Positions 49,676 to 61,600 of a stretch of DNA of 64,000 nt are shown here, one piece after another. The stretch is taken from the NCBI GenBank assembly GCA_008508345.1, contig QNGE01000937.1, forward strand, positions 79,406-143,405, given 5' to 3'. The translations under genes and the position numbers were made by a program. Under the pieces are notes generated by a model that was not told where the DNA came from, did not search any database, and was given only the letters and a program-made list of their open reading frames with translations. How positions within the stretch are numbered: position 1 is the stretch's first letter; the number at the start of each line of letters is the position of its first letter. The stretch is from Paragonimus westermani. Taxonomy: Eukaryota > Platyhelminthes > Trematoda > Plagiorchiida > Troglotrematidae.

Positions 49676-52600
49676 CACGAACGTGATGACAGAAGTCAAG
49701 AAATTGGTGTGTTACAAAAAACACAATAGGATAGAAGCAGCAACTGATTTTCCGCGACGAAGGAAAGTAAAGAAATGTGAACACAAATTATCGAAACTAA
49801 CTGAGAAGCCTTGGATCTCATGAGGAAGTGTTAAGACGCATGTGTGGCAAATTTTAGGAACCGTACACTAAAAGGAAACAGAGTGTAGTTGAGGGGAGCT
49901 ACGCATAGACCGGATTTCTACGGAGAGGGAACGGAAGCAATTAAAGACAGTTACAACTAAGATGATGAAATGAAGCATAGTGCTATTTGAGTCCCCAGCA
50001 AAGGGGAGGAGAGAATTTATGAAATGACCAAACACTTGGTCAATTTTCACTTCGAAAACGTTTTTTGCAGAAATAAGTAAAAACAGGGGACAGGTTTTGA
50101 CATGAGTGTTTACAAGTAGAAAACCGAACCAACAGTACTCAGATCAGATGCAAAACCGAGTGCAAGATAATCACAAAGCCAGTTTAGAAACAGCATCATG
50201 AGCTAAAATTCATATACGTTAATGAAATGTCTTTTGTTTCTTCGAGAAAGTGAACTGGATCTACTTTACACGTTGTACACGGGGAGATGAATGCTTCGCT
50301 ATCAACGTTAGATCTAACTTGCAAAACAACACTTACCGCCTACTCATGATGATGAGTTCTTGCATTTAGGTATATACGTTTCGTGGTAACGCTCAAAGAT
50401 TCCCTGCGGATTCAGTCCAAGTCTCTGCACTATACGATTTAAGCATTTTACGTTATTCTATACAAATCAACATCCAGAAAAATGAGACGTGCCTGTCCTA
50501 TCTTGTCGGAAAATGTTTCCACTATAAGACGGAACGGCAAACGATGTGTATTGGAGAAAAATCTAGTCCAGATCATCAATGAGCCCCCGTTATATTTTCG
50601 ATAGGCAAAATATTTCGGTTCCATTCGTAGTTTGTGTCAACGAAATGATCAGACACCGAGACTTCTCGAATTGAAATTCTTTTCATTCTAGATATCGCTC
50701 TGAATAACAAGGTGTTCTACCTACTTTGACTGATGTATAAGTGCGTTTGGGGAATGAAGGCAGGCGTTCATCTTTTGAGACATTATTGAGTATGTCATGG
50801 GTTCTCTGTGCAACCATTTGCAAATTCAGTTATCCTTTCAGTTGAGAAGCCCTCAATTAAGTATCTGATGCACGAAGAGCACAGTATGAAGAGGAATTCG
50901 TGAAATAGGTGATCACAACTGTTTTAAATCTGTTCAAATGTTGCATAACCTCTCATTCATCCTCACATCGCTATAGATTAATCTCTCATTCTGTCGGTCG
51001 GAGAGCTACATCAATGACCATGAGTATAGAAAACTCAGTGAGTTCAACTCATCGAACGCATTAGACAGATAATTGGCCATATCACATATAAGAGGAAACA
51101 ACAAATTTGCAATATTACACTGAACGACTTGAACGTGGCAGTCACCGAATAGCCCTACAATCACCTCGAACCTGTGCTTTATTTTTTACGAGTATGGCTG
51201 ATTCAATTTTTTCGAAAGTAGAGGAACATATGCATTTTTAAGTGTTTAGAAGAACGACTGAAGGTGAGTAGTTATCATTGAATTACGTGCACTGTATCCC
51301 ACGATTAATGGACGTGAGAAACAAACACTTGCTACTAAACAATCAAGAATGAGAGAAGACATGAGACAGTCATGATCAAGAAGCGGGGCAGCCCACTGAG
51401 AGTAAAAGTGGAAGACATGCTGTTGTTAAAAGTAAGCATGTACCTGACAGTATTATGCAGCGAAGTAACTGGTAGTCAATCACTTCAGGCTGTGTATATG
51501 TATTGACTGGTGACTGCCTACTCACAGGATGCTCTTACTGTTAATAGGCTTAACGCCATCAATGCATTTTGTGACAGACTAGTAGGAGACTTTATTTTTT
51601 GCGGGTGTGCGAATTTTGAGGTCTAATCGATGTACTAAGTACACGCGACTATCAATAAAAAAGCCAAATCAATTCATTCACAGCACGGGTGGTCCTAAGA
51701 TCATCAGTAGTTACTGCTATAATCGTATGAATTCATAGGGGAAAACACGCGTTTATCGGTCTAGCAAGCACACATACCTGAAAGTATAGAGATAAATAGG
51801 GAGGCTAACAGAAATAGTCAAATCTTAACGGCTTACTTTTGTGCGAGCATCGGAACCGGACGGTTTGCGTTGGTGTGTGGTGATGGATGATGTGGTGCCT
51901 AATGTCTTCAATGTGCGGTTCAGATAAGCCTCTAATTCAGAGTCTTCCTATAAGCGCAAAAATTAAAGCAAAACGAGACATTAATGAGCGATAAGAGTTA
52001 GGCGGAAGTTCAGAGAACACAAGTGTGATTAAAGCACGGACAAAGTTAGCTTACACTGTTTGGAATACTTTCCAAAAAGTTCAAAATAGAGGACCCTTGG
52101 TATCGACACATCACATGTAGTAGAGTTTTGACCGTACGCAAAGGGACATCGGATTTACGTGTTTTCCATGAGGCCGAAGGGAATGCTTTCAGAAAGTCGT
52201 GGCAATCCAGCAGGATGACGTCAAACGCGTAGTTGTTTACTGGAAATAGAGGAGAGAAGAAAGATGTGAAGTACAATCGTCAGGGAACACAGATATGGAC
52301 ACAATCAAATGATGAGCAGATTGAAATAGTTACCAGTTGAATCCATGCCTTTGGTGATTCGCCATATACTTTTCATGATAGACTGGGTGAACCGATGAGT
52401 GAAATGCCCATTGCTAACGGACTCATGAAGCAGTCGAAGCAGAGCACTGTTTGAACAACGAAGTTGCAAATAGAGGAAGAACGTTTCAATGGGTAATTGG
52501 CAGATATTCCAGCAATAAAAAAGATCATCGACGTGGTTACGAAGAATATCGTAAGAGATTGTCAGAACACCATCTTAATCGCTTGTAAGGGATATGTCAA

Positions 52601-55600
52601 AGCAAACGACTCTATTGCTGGACCTAATCTCCAGTTATACAAATCATGAAAAGAAGCGTAGCCTAGAGATAACAGAGAAAAAGAAGTAGGAGATGACTCA
52701 CAAAACACAAGCCAACTCGAAGATTAGACGAGTAAGTTTCAAGTGGCCGTGAGATAATACCTACGAAACAGCTTGGTAACGGTGATTTTTGTGGTCCAGT
52801 TCCAATAATTACAATTGGTTCACAAACAGACCATGGTTCGTATGAGCCATGTGGTTTCCAAAGTAAACTACAATGTCCAACCTGTAAGTAAGGGACTTTG
52901 TTTATTTATGCCAGATCATCATTGTTCACATTTCACCTTACGCTGGTAGGTTTCGGAATAGTCAGTGCTTGATGTGTGCGCCCTGTCACAGTAATCCAGA
53001 GCTTCTCTATATAGTTGCGATTAAGTCCGGGATGTTTAAACTGAAAGTCGAAATCGTTATCACAAAGTTAGTTGGAGCCTGGGGATACAAAGCGATTACA
53101 ATTTGTGAGGAATGACCTACAAACTGTGAAGAATTTGGAAAGATCTGGAGTAAAGGTCATGAAAAATTCCTATCAGCACAAAAATGTCGAGGGAAAAGTT
53201 GTGAAAAAGGCCAGTGGAGAAGAAGGGCTAAAAACCGAAGCCAGCTACAAACAACTGGTTAAAATGTCATACATTCACATCTAAAGAATGAGGATATCAG
53301 ATAATGCAACACAAAAACGATGTTTGTTGCTAAGTGGCATTCAGAACTATCTGTGGGCACATTAACCCCAGGCCGCTCGAACGTACGCAGCAGAATCGTT
53401 CAATGTAGCTGGGGGCTGAATTCATGATACCGTCATCATTAACCTGATTGGAACTCGGAGGCAACGACGCCTCACTACCAATTACACAAGCGCTAGTTTA
53501 CCCCCGTATATTGTGACTGTAGCTGATCATGTGTGTCACATAGCAGCGAAAAACTTATGGTGTAAAAACCGATGAGTTTTGTGAAACCCAATAACTGTAA
53601 AACCTCAGGGTACAATAACTCAATCATTGCGGAGCAAAAGCAGATGGTAGGATGAGGTAGTGTTTGTGTAGATCTTCGGTTCGCCGGCAACCGTTGGCTT
53701 GACAAAAAGACCATTAACAGCAAGTTAATAACTGCCTATCGTGCTTCTCCTTCCAGCAGAAGAGCTCGTGATATTAATAGTCTCTAAGTGGACAGGTTAT
53801 TGAAGAAAGCGACTTATCGAGTGTAGTTATGTGAATATGGACATCGCTGTGGCACGCGAAAATTCGCAACGGTTGTAAGAAATTTTTCCCTCTATGCATG
53901 CCAGCATAAATGTGGCTACATAGCGTTGCAATATAACACAATGCGTGGCTCCGGGCCAACTTAAATTAACGGACTACAGAGTAGCTTTTGATCAACATTC
54001 CATCGACTTGTTATATGTTTATCGGGAAAGAAACAGTTAGATTTATGGTACGCCATGCTAATTTACATGCATATTTTTTCGTCACCACCACCAGTCTCCG
54101 TTCGGACACACCAGATGAACGCGGCAACTGGACTGTGGTTAAGACCTGCAATCGTTGTTCAAGGATTTGGGCCTGTTGCACATTAACATTGCATCAGTCG
54201 GAATGTGTATTCGAATATAAAACCTAAAATCAAACGCGACTGGTGTGCAACTTGTGCAAAATCCCTCGTCAGTTATTAATGTAACCATCTGTCGGTTGAA
54301 TCGGACTAGTGACTCTAACCTGAATTAGAAAAGCTGACTGTGAGGAGCCATCGCGATTGGAATTAGAGGCATAACGGTTATTGGACGACAGCTCAAGGTG
54401 ATCAGATGACGTAAAAGGGATTATGATCGACAGTTTAGCGGGGGAACAATACTGTCGACCTTTAAGGTGAGGTCAGTGGGACGGTAGTCAACCAACGCTC
54501 GCTTCCCGAAATTAGCACCAGGACGGGATTAGCAGGCACTGTTGATGACCATTAATAAGAGCAAGAGAACCACGGGTCTAGAAGTGCCTCTCGAAGACAG
54601 CCAACAGGTAAATTTATCCACATTCGAGAACGGTGTTCCAACATGAATGGTGTGCAGATTACAAAAAAGGATTCCTGCACAGAAGAGTAGTAAGGATCGA
54701 CAACGTAAGAAGAGCACATAACTTGATAACGTGGAACCATCTACAAAAAAACTGACCTGAGCACTCGAGTCCCGTTGGCCGCTTCGATTATGTTCACGCA
54801 CAAGGCGTTGATTGCACGAATGACATTTTCGCCGTCCGGCATCCTTGTGGTTCGTTCGTCCAGCATTACTTGCAACAGCGATTGTATCAACTCGCGCAGA
54901 GTCTCACGTGAGGCTTCTCGGCCCAGAGTAGGTCGTTTGAACAACTGTGAACAGTATAGAGCGGCAAACAAAGTGGAGGGCGCAGTAGTAAACAATAGCA
55001 ATGTAAGTGTATACCAGGTTTCTGCTAAACTATTGATCACGTGCTGATACGGTGATCAGTCAGGCTAAAACGGTCGAAAATGCCACAGAAAAGTGTGTAG
55101 ATGGTACAAAACGCGACAGACTCGACGTGGTTCAAACAGTGTAGAACGGCATCATATCCGGTATTCTGAAAGAGGAACATCAAATCAATGCAAATAAAGA
55201 ACCTCCTTTATAAACACAAGGCAATCGACTAAAATCGGCTTGCGATATGTTGTAGGCTTTAACATTGAAATACAATCGCAGAAGAATCCGATGACATGTT
55301 AACAGAAACATCAGGTTCATTGGTAATTTTACAAATTGTTGCCGTGTGATAAGCGGCTTCGGTAGAATTCAATCATCAACGATTTGTTTTATTGCGTGGC
55401 TGGATTCTCTTGAGAAATATCACGTGATATTTTTGTGCTGCATTAGAAAATTCCCAACAAGATTTTCCTACTCCTTAAAAGATAAGCAACAGTTCTGTTT
55501 AAAGAACGAACAAAATACACAGCAGTATTTTGCTACTGAGGATGTCTACATTCCAATACCTTAAGCCGCACGAAAACTCTCCCGTGACGAGTGATCAACA

Positions 55601-58600
55601 CTCGTCGAATATACGTTCTCGGTGAAACACATTCTTCGGGAGCTAAGTAATAAGAATCGATATGAAATAAGCCTCCGATAAATGCAGACATGAAGCGATA
55701 GCTATAAGCATGCAGTACTTCCTCTAAGGCGCCAAGGTGCTTCGTATCTGTAAGTTTCCTAGTGAGGTTTGTGAGCGAATTTTGTTTGGAGTACTCAGTA
55801 ACATACAATCTTGGCCAAGTCATTAACAGGTCAAATAAGTTCTCAATATCCTGAGTGTAAATCGATGCAAGGTAAGCAGGGTCACAACACGGCTAGTAAA
55901 CCGCAAAACTAGGAGCAACAAAAAAGGTATGAATGTCACAGTAACCTGCGACAATTGGTTTCCAACCATTCTTTAACTAAGACAGGGACAAAAACACGAT
56001 TCAGAAAGTCAAGCCAAAATATAATCGTACACTAAACTAAACACATTACGAAATCCATAGCTAGAGTCTCATCATGTCCAGAGCTATTAAACAAGCTTCA
56101 TGATCGACACCGTTTCCCACAAACCTATCCAAGCTCCATATGATTTCGTTAAAGTATCAACCACTTTCGTAAACATGACACCCGATTGGATTTTGTCCCA
56201 ATCCATGGCCGATTGACTGAAAATTGTTCAGCCACTTCGATATCTGGTTTGTGTGGTACACTACCCCCCTCTATACCTAGTCAGAAAATGGTTCAGTGGA
56301 GTGTACCGAGCCCAGTCAGTCCGTCATCAGAAAGGATAAGCAAATGGAAAAAGGGTGTAAACTGGGGTGGATTCAGGTGAGTTCGCGTCTAACCTCTGTC
56401 CCAAAAATCACTTCTGAATGATAAGGCCATCCTACGCATGACGTCGTCTGTTTTTGTCTGATTGCCTCCGTTTGATCAGTCTGCCTACAGAAACTCCAAT
56501 CTCTTGTATTCCGGTATTGCTGTTTCACCCCATGGTTTGCCACTTCCACACACGTCTCCTTTGGTTACGCAACGATCCATCGATTGCCTCACTGATGACC
56601 GTCACCTTAGCGGCACCCCTACTGACCCTTGAATGCAGTCTTGTCACCACTAATCCACCAGTCATACGATCGAATTGATCGAGCCTTCCAGTGTTTTGTT
56701 GAACCAATAACACTTGACAACACTTGTGACAGTCACTCCAGACCTCTTGATAGTAGTTGACCTATGTAAAGAGGAATGCCAAATCAAAACTGAGTCGCAT
56801 GCGCGCGGCATTAATATACCCTTTGCGAATTTTGTTGCAAAACATTCTATCACAAGATCAATAGCAATCTGACTTCTCCTTCAATAAAGAGACCGTGTTA
56901 GGTGGATATTTCGAGTTGACCAACACTTAATCACAGTTTCATGATGACTTTTGATCTAGAGCCCATTTCTTCCCGTTACCGCTGCTGAATGCACTTTCTA
57001 CTATGAACCTACGAGTAAGCAGTGCTTCATGGCACTCGGTACTTTTGTCCGACGGCCATAGGTCGTACTTATTCTTCGCCGTCGTAAGCTGCAGTAACAT
57101 GCTCTTCTTGCTGAAGTGCCGAACACGACGGCATGCATAGTGTTACGCCATCCAACTGAAACGAACCTGATTCAGTTAGGACATACGTTCAGTGTAGCAT
57201 TCACGAATATGACATATTGCTCATCGCTGCTCCGTTGAACACATGAGTATTCTGACTGGAGTGGACTGTACTCCTCTCCCTCTCATCACATTTACTTGTG
57301 CATTAGGGTCCTGCCTCAGCGATCCAAAAGAGAGCCTAGTGGTGACAAACTCTAGGACACAGATTGCCACTGTTCGCTCTGATCATGATCGATAGCTGCT
57401 GGCTAGTTGTCCTGGTCGAACAAGACATCAGAACAGGCTGTATATGAGGACCGCATACAGTAGTTGAGCGAGCAGTCTACCGGGACTATATTTTTCTTAA
57501 TACTGTGGTGAGAGCTGAGGAAAATACGGCCACGGCAACCACTGCGAAAGAGCTGTAGTGTTCAGAGTTGATTTGACCACATGTAATCTACACTGAAGCT
57601 TGACCTCCAATAGTAAAGCAGTTTAAGAAGTGTAAGTCGTTGACCTTATCACAGGCCTTTCATTAGAAGTGATTTGGACGAACGAAATAGGCTGTTGTAG
57701 CTAGGATGACAATAGATTGAGGGAGTGGAAATCGGTCCACCAGCTGTCTTGTTGACCACCTTGGGACTGAAGCTGCCAGCAACCTAAAGTTCTAGAACCT
57801 GCCATTCACAGCGAAGAACGAGCTGCTTTAACCATACTACACACAGCAAGAACAGAAGCATCGATTATCGGTGGCCAGTTATTTACCGATACATGAACAG
57901 TGTATGGGTGCGCCTTCTCACTAAACCAATTTATACAGCATAGTTCACGCAAAGGACATCGAGATAGATCCAATCAGAAGTATAGGTTTCGGAATCAACC
58001 ACAACCAATGACTTTATGTGTGGTTGAACTAACAGAGGGTGTTGGAATCGGAAACAACAACTGTGATTTTTTTATTGGGAAGAAGCGGAAATTCCGTTGA
58101 GAGCATCCATACGGTTTCCAAAAGGTTGCGGTTAATAGAACAGAAACTAGAAGAATAGGTAAACATTTGAAATGTTTGATCACTGGAACACTTCTCATCA
58201 TTTAAGTGCTAACGGTATTGTTCCAAGCACCTTGAAGAATATCGGGAAATTAATACAGACAAGGAAGAGACAGGTGGCGTAGAACAAAACATCTCGGTTG
58301 ACAAAGTGAACTGGGATTTATCTGTGTTGTATATCAACCTGTTCACAGTAAACCTCAATGTTCATTATGGTTTGTTTGTGTGTACGACAATGTAAACTAG
58401 CAAGCAACAAATACTTAGTGATTATGTAAGAAAAACAACGGATTTACAACACAGTGTCAGTTCTTTTTTTCCGATACTTCGTACTAAAAGAGGCTGAGAT
58501 ACAAATAAATCATGGACATGAGTAATGTCGTCATCTTAACACAAACTTCTCCTGAGCGGTCGAAGGTAATGTTCCACAGAAAATGTGAGAATAGCTGTAT

Positions 58601-61600
58601 GCTTAATGGGAAAAAAGATAATTACCGATTCCACTGTCGCCAGATGACAACGAACCAGAGTGGCCAGTTGATCGTCCGAAATAGAAGAGTCGCCAAAGTA
58701 GCGTGCAGTCACTTGTTTGAGTTGCATTGTGATCAACATGAGAATTTGATTCACATGATTCAAGAGTAGATACCATTTTTCATCTACCAAAAAAGTGGAG
58801 ACGGTTACAAATTGTTCGGATTAGCTCAAAACAATCCAATACACGATACAGGTTAATTTACACAGTTCAGCGAGTTTTTTTGGCAGTTTTTAATCTTTGT
58901 CAGACCACTAATCAACTGTGTCATTCAGCTCCTCGTCTTTGAGTGACCATCATAATTCTCATCACATTTTTCTACGCCAGATGGCATAGTGGCTAGCAAA
59001 TACGTTTTAAACTTCTCTATCCAAACCAACGCATAGACAGTATGCGCTCTTACTGCACATACAATTATAGCAGCTCTCTGTGAGACCATAAAATACCCTT
59101 GAACATCACACTGTAGGTATGTCTACGCAACAATAACACGTACGAACTGGTTGCCCGAATTGCGTCACTCCTTTATATCATGAGATGCATACGACTCACC
59201 GCTCCTACACGCTATGACAAAAAACGGCGCTGATGCACACCTGTCCACTTTGTGTTATTTGGACGTGATAAAATCGAAACGGCGATTTCACACACGACCG
59301 CAGTCGAATGCGAGTTTCGAAGGTACGATCATAACAAAAACCAACTTTTAACGTGGTAATGTTAGCGAACTGTTTCGACCATCATCGACGTGTGTTTGCG
59401 TGCAGTAATTCAGCATTCAGTTATGGTGATATGTAATTTGTATGACAAAAGATGTTTTCCTGATGAACGGGGACATTCACCCTGATAATTGGACTGAAAA
59501 TAGGCTATATCGCCAAATATCATTGACAAACTAATCCACTGATCGTCGAAAAGCGCACGTACGTTTGTTAGAGGACACCACGGCTGATGGCGTCTCTGGA
59601 TCGGATAGATACGGCAAGGTAGAGAATTAGTATGATTTAGCCAACCCGCCAAAGGAAAACCTGTAGTTGGGGGTCACGTGCACTCTAGATGAAGACTAGC
59701 GGCGAACGATGTAACGGTCACGATAGAACCTGCTATACTAATTGATATATGTGGAACCAGATATCAAACTGCCAGACCACATTTACAAGTACCGATTAGG
59801 AACGTCAGAAATATTTTTTGTGACTAGGTTCCGCATTTGCAACCATCGTGGTCCATTAGGCAAACAGCTTGCATGATAACAAAGAGTGCTACAGTGCGCT
59901 CGAAACGAATCAGGTTGCACCACTGAAACATAATGTATTGATCAAAAATTGGAGTAGGTGCATTAAACTGATGGTCAAGTAAAACGCACTGTGGATTAAC
60001 TTTAACAGTTCAGTGAGTAGTCAGATGACACGGTCTTATGGCAGGACCACCCATGGTAAAACAGACAATCTGCAGACGTCAGTCAAACAAACACCGGAGT
60101 GTGGATCCCTGCAGGTATCACGTTACAAACCAACTACTTGAGCCAGTCTCGAGTGGGGCTTAGTCAGCCGGATCTGTAACATAAATACAGAAATACATGA
60201 AGAGGTGGTTTTGAATTCTGAAATTCAAGCTATACCATTACTGTGCAACGGCTAGACGAATCAAGAGAACAGATACATTAATTCTGATGTAGAGGTTGCT
60301 GATCAATTCTACCATGATGAAGCCAAGCAATAAACTAAGGTTCAAATCCGGGATGAGATAGAAAACACTAGTGTGTGTAAGTAATCTAAACGCAGACACG
60401 CAAATTATGAGGAAGACGGAAGTCGATACGATCAGCAATGCTATGTCACGAGCGGCATCAAGTGACATTCAGTAACAGTGCACTTAAACTATAAAAGATG
60501 CGCCCAGTCGAAACCATCCTGGAAACTAATACGGACGGTTCATCATCCTCTGGTATGGGCAAATAAGTCGGCATAACCATGATAACTTCATTATGGCCCA
60601 TATAGCCCTAGTCATTTTTACAGATGATATGGTAAGCAACCTATCCGCTCAGTTACATACTTCATGCAATTTCCATAGTGGAGGCTAATCTGGCTACCAG
60701 GAAACCATGAAGTCTATACTAACTTACCAATAACGATTATTCCAGATATTCCTTGCTATATTTTCGTGTGACCATTTTGAACTTCCCGGTGGTGATTTAG
60801 AGATTCGACATGACAAACAGTGGGCTGGTTTGATCACCTAAATTCATAAACCTTTAGAACTTGTCCCAGTGATCTTGTCTGACGATCACGACCAAAGCCT
60901 TACCGATATACTGAACAGTCAATAAATAAATTAGCAAAAAATTGGACCGAATCCCTATTGGTGAGGAGTGGCCACCGACCATTGAGATCTTACTTGCTCC
61001 GTTGAGCAACGCTGATAAACGCCGCTTTACGAGTCAGGTGGATACACCAACCAGTGTGACAGTAATTTGTAGTAAATGAATCAAATTTTTCCAAATAATT
61101 TCCTTAGGAAAAAAATTCGGGCGCAGAACTCCAATCAGATATGATAAACAATGCTTTAAAAGTTGGATATTGACTAAAATCCACTAAATGGAAGCTGCCT
61201 AATCAACCGAGTTACTTTAGGGCATGCTTCAAAGGTTCACACATCAAATTTCTTCCCAAGGTCATTTTTAATCCACAAAAAGAAAGCCATTGCACAGCAA
61301 TTTCAGACATACAACATAAACTCCTTTGTTCGCCCGTTTATTATGGTATCCTCTGTTGGGAATTTCAGGAGATGGAGATCGAACCTTTAGACATTTGAAA
61401 AACCGTTCTGAAACGGTTGAACTGTTATTGTGACTTTTCTGACAACGCTCGGGAAATTTTCTCATCGCCGTTACAGCGATCAGCAGCTCCAACCGCAATA
61501 GTGCTCTCCGGTCAGGTTGGAAATCAATTAAACTGTGCAAGGTTGGCCCGGGAGTATGTGATTGGTGAAGACCAGAGTCGGAATCGAAAGACTTACCCTA

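Larger units (their letters stand above)
34079..51836 (-). other. CKAP5-like giant intron, 17.8 kb
   Basis: GT-AG intron between exons 7 and 8 (AAA|GTAAGC to CATAG|CCC). It accounts for over a quarter of the window. Contents: CR1-like RT scrap (36590-36960), family B repeats (37450, 38378), a LINE relic with an N-linked inverted arm (38695-40985), a perfect palindrome (43350-43405), a second N-linked inverted repeat (45011-45097), a LINE relic (46530-48040) and an (AT)n tract (49632-49672). 34.1-36.5 kb, 41-43.3 kb and 48.1-51.8 kb show nothing recognisable. Confidence 0.75.

Noticed and set aside
49572..49784. Protein with YIYIYI repeat
   Set aside because: Produced by translating the (AT)n microsatellite.
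53072..53284. 70-codon Lys-rich plus-strand frame as a possible small gene
   Set aside because: It lies within a CKAP5-like intron, antisense, with no domain; Lys richness follows from A-rich sequence.
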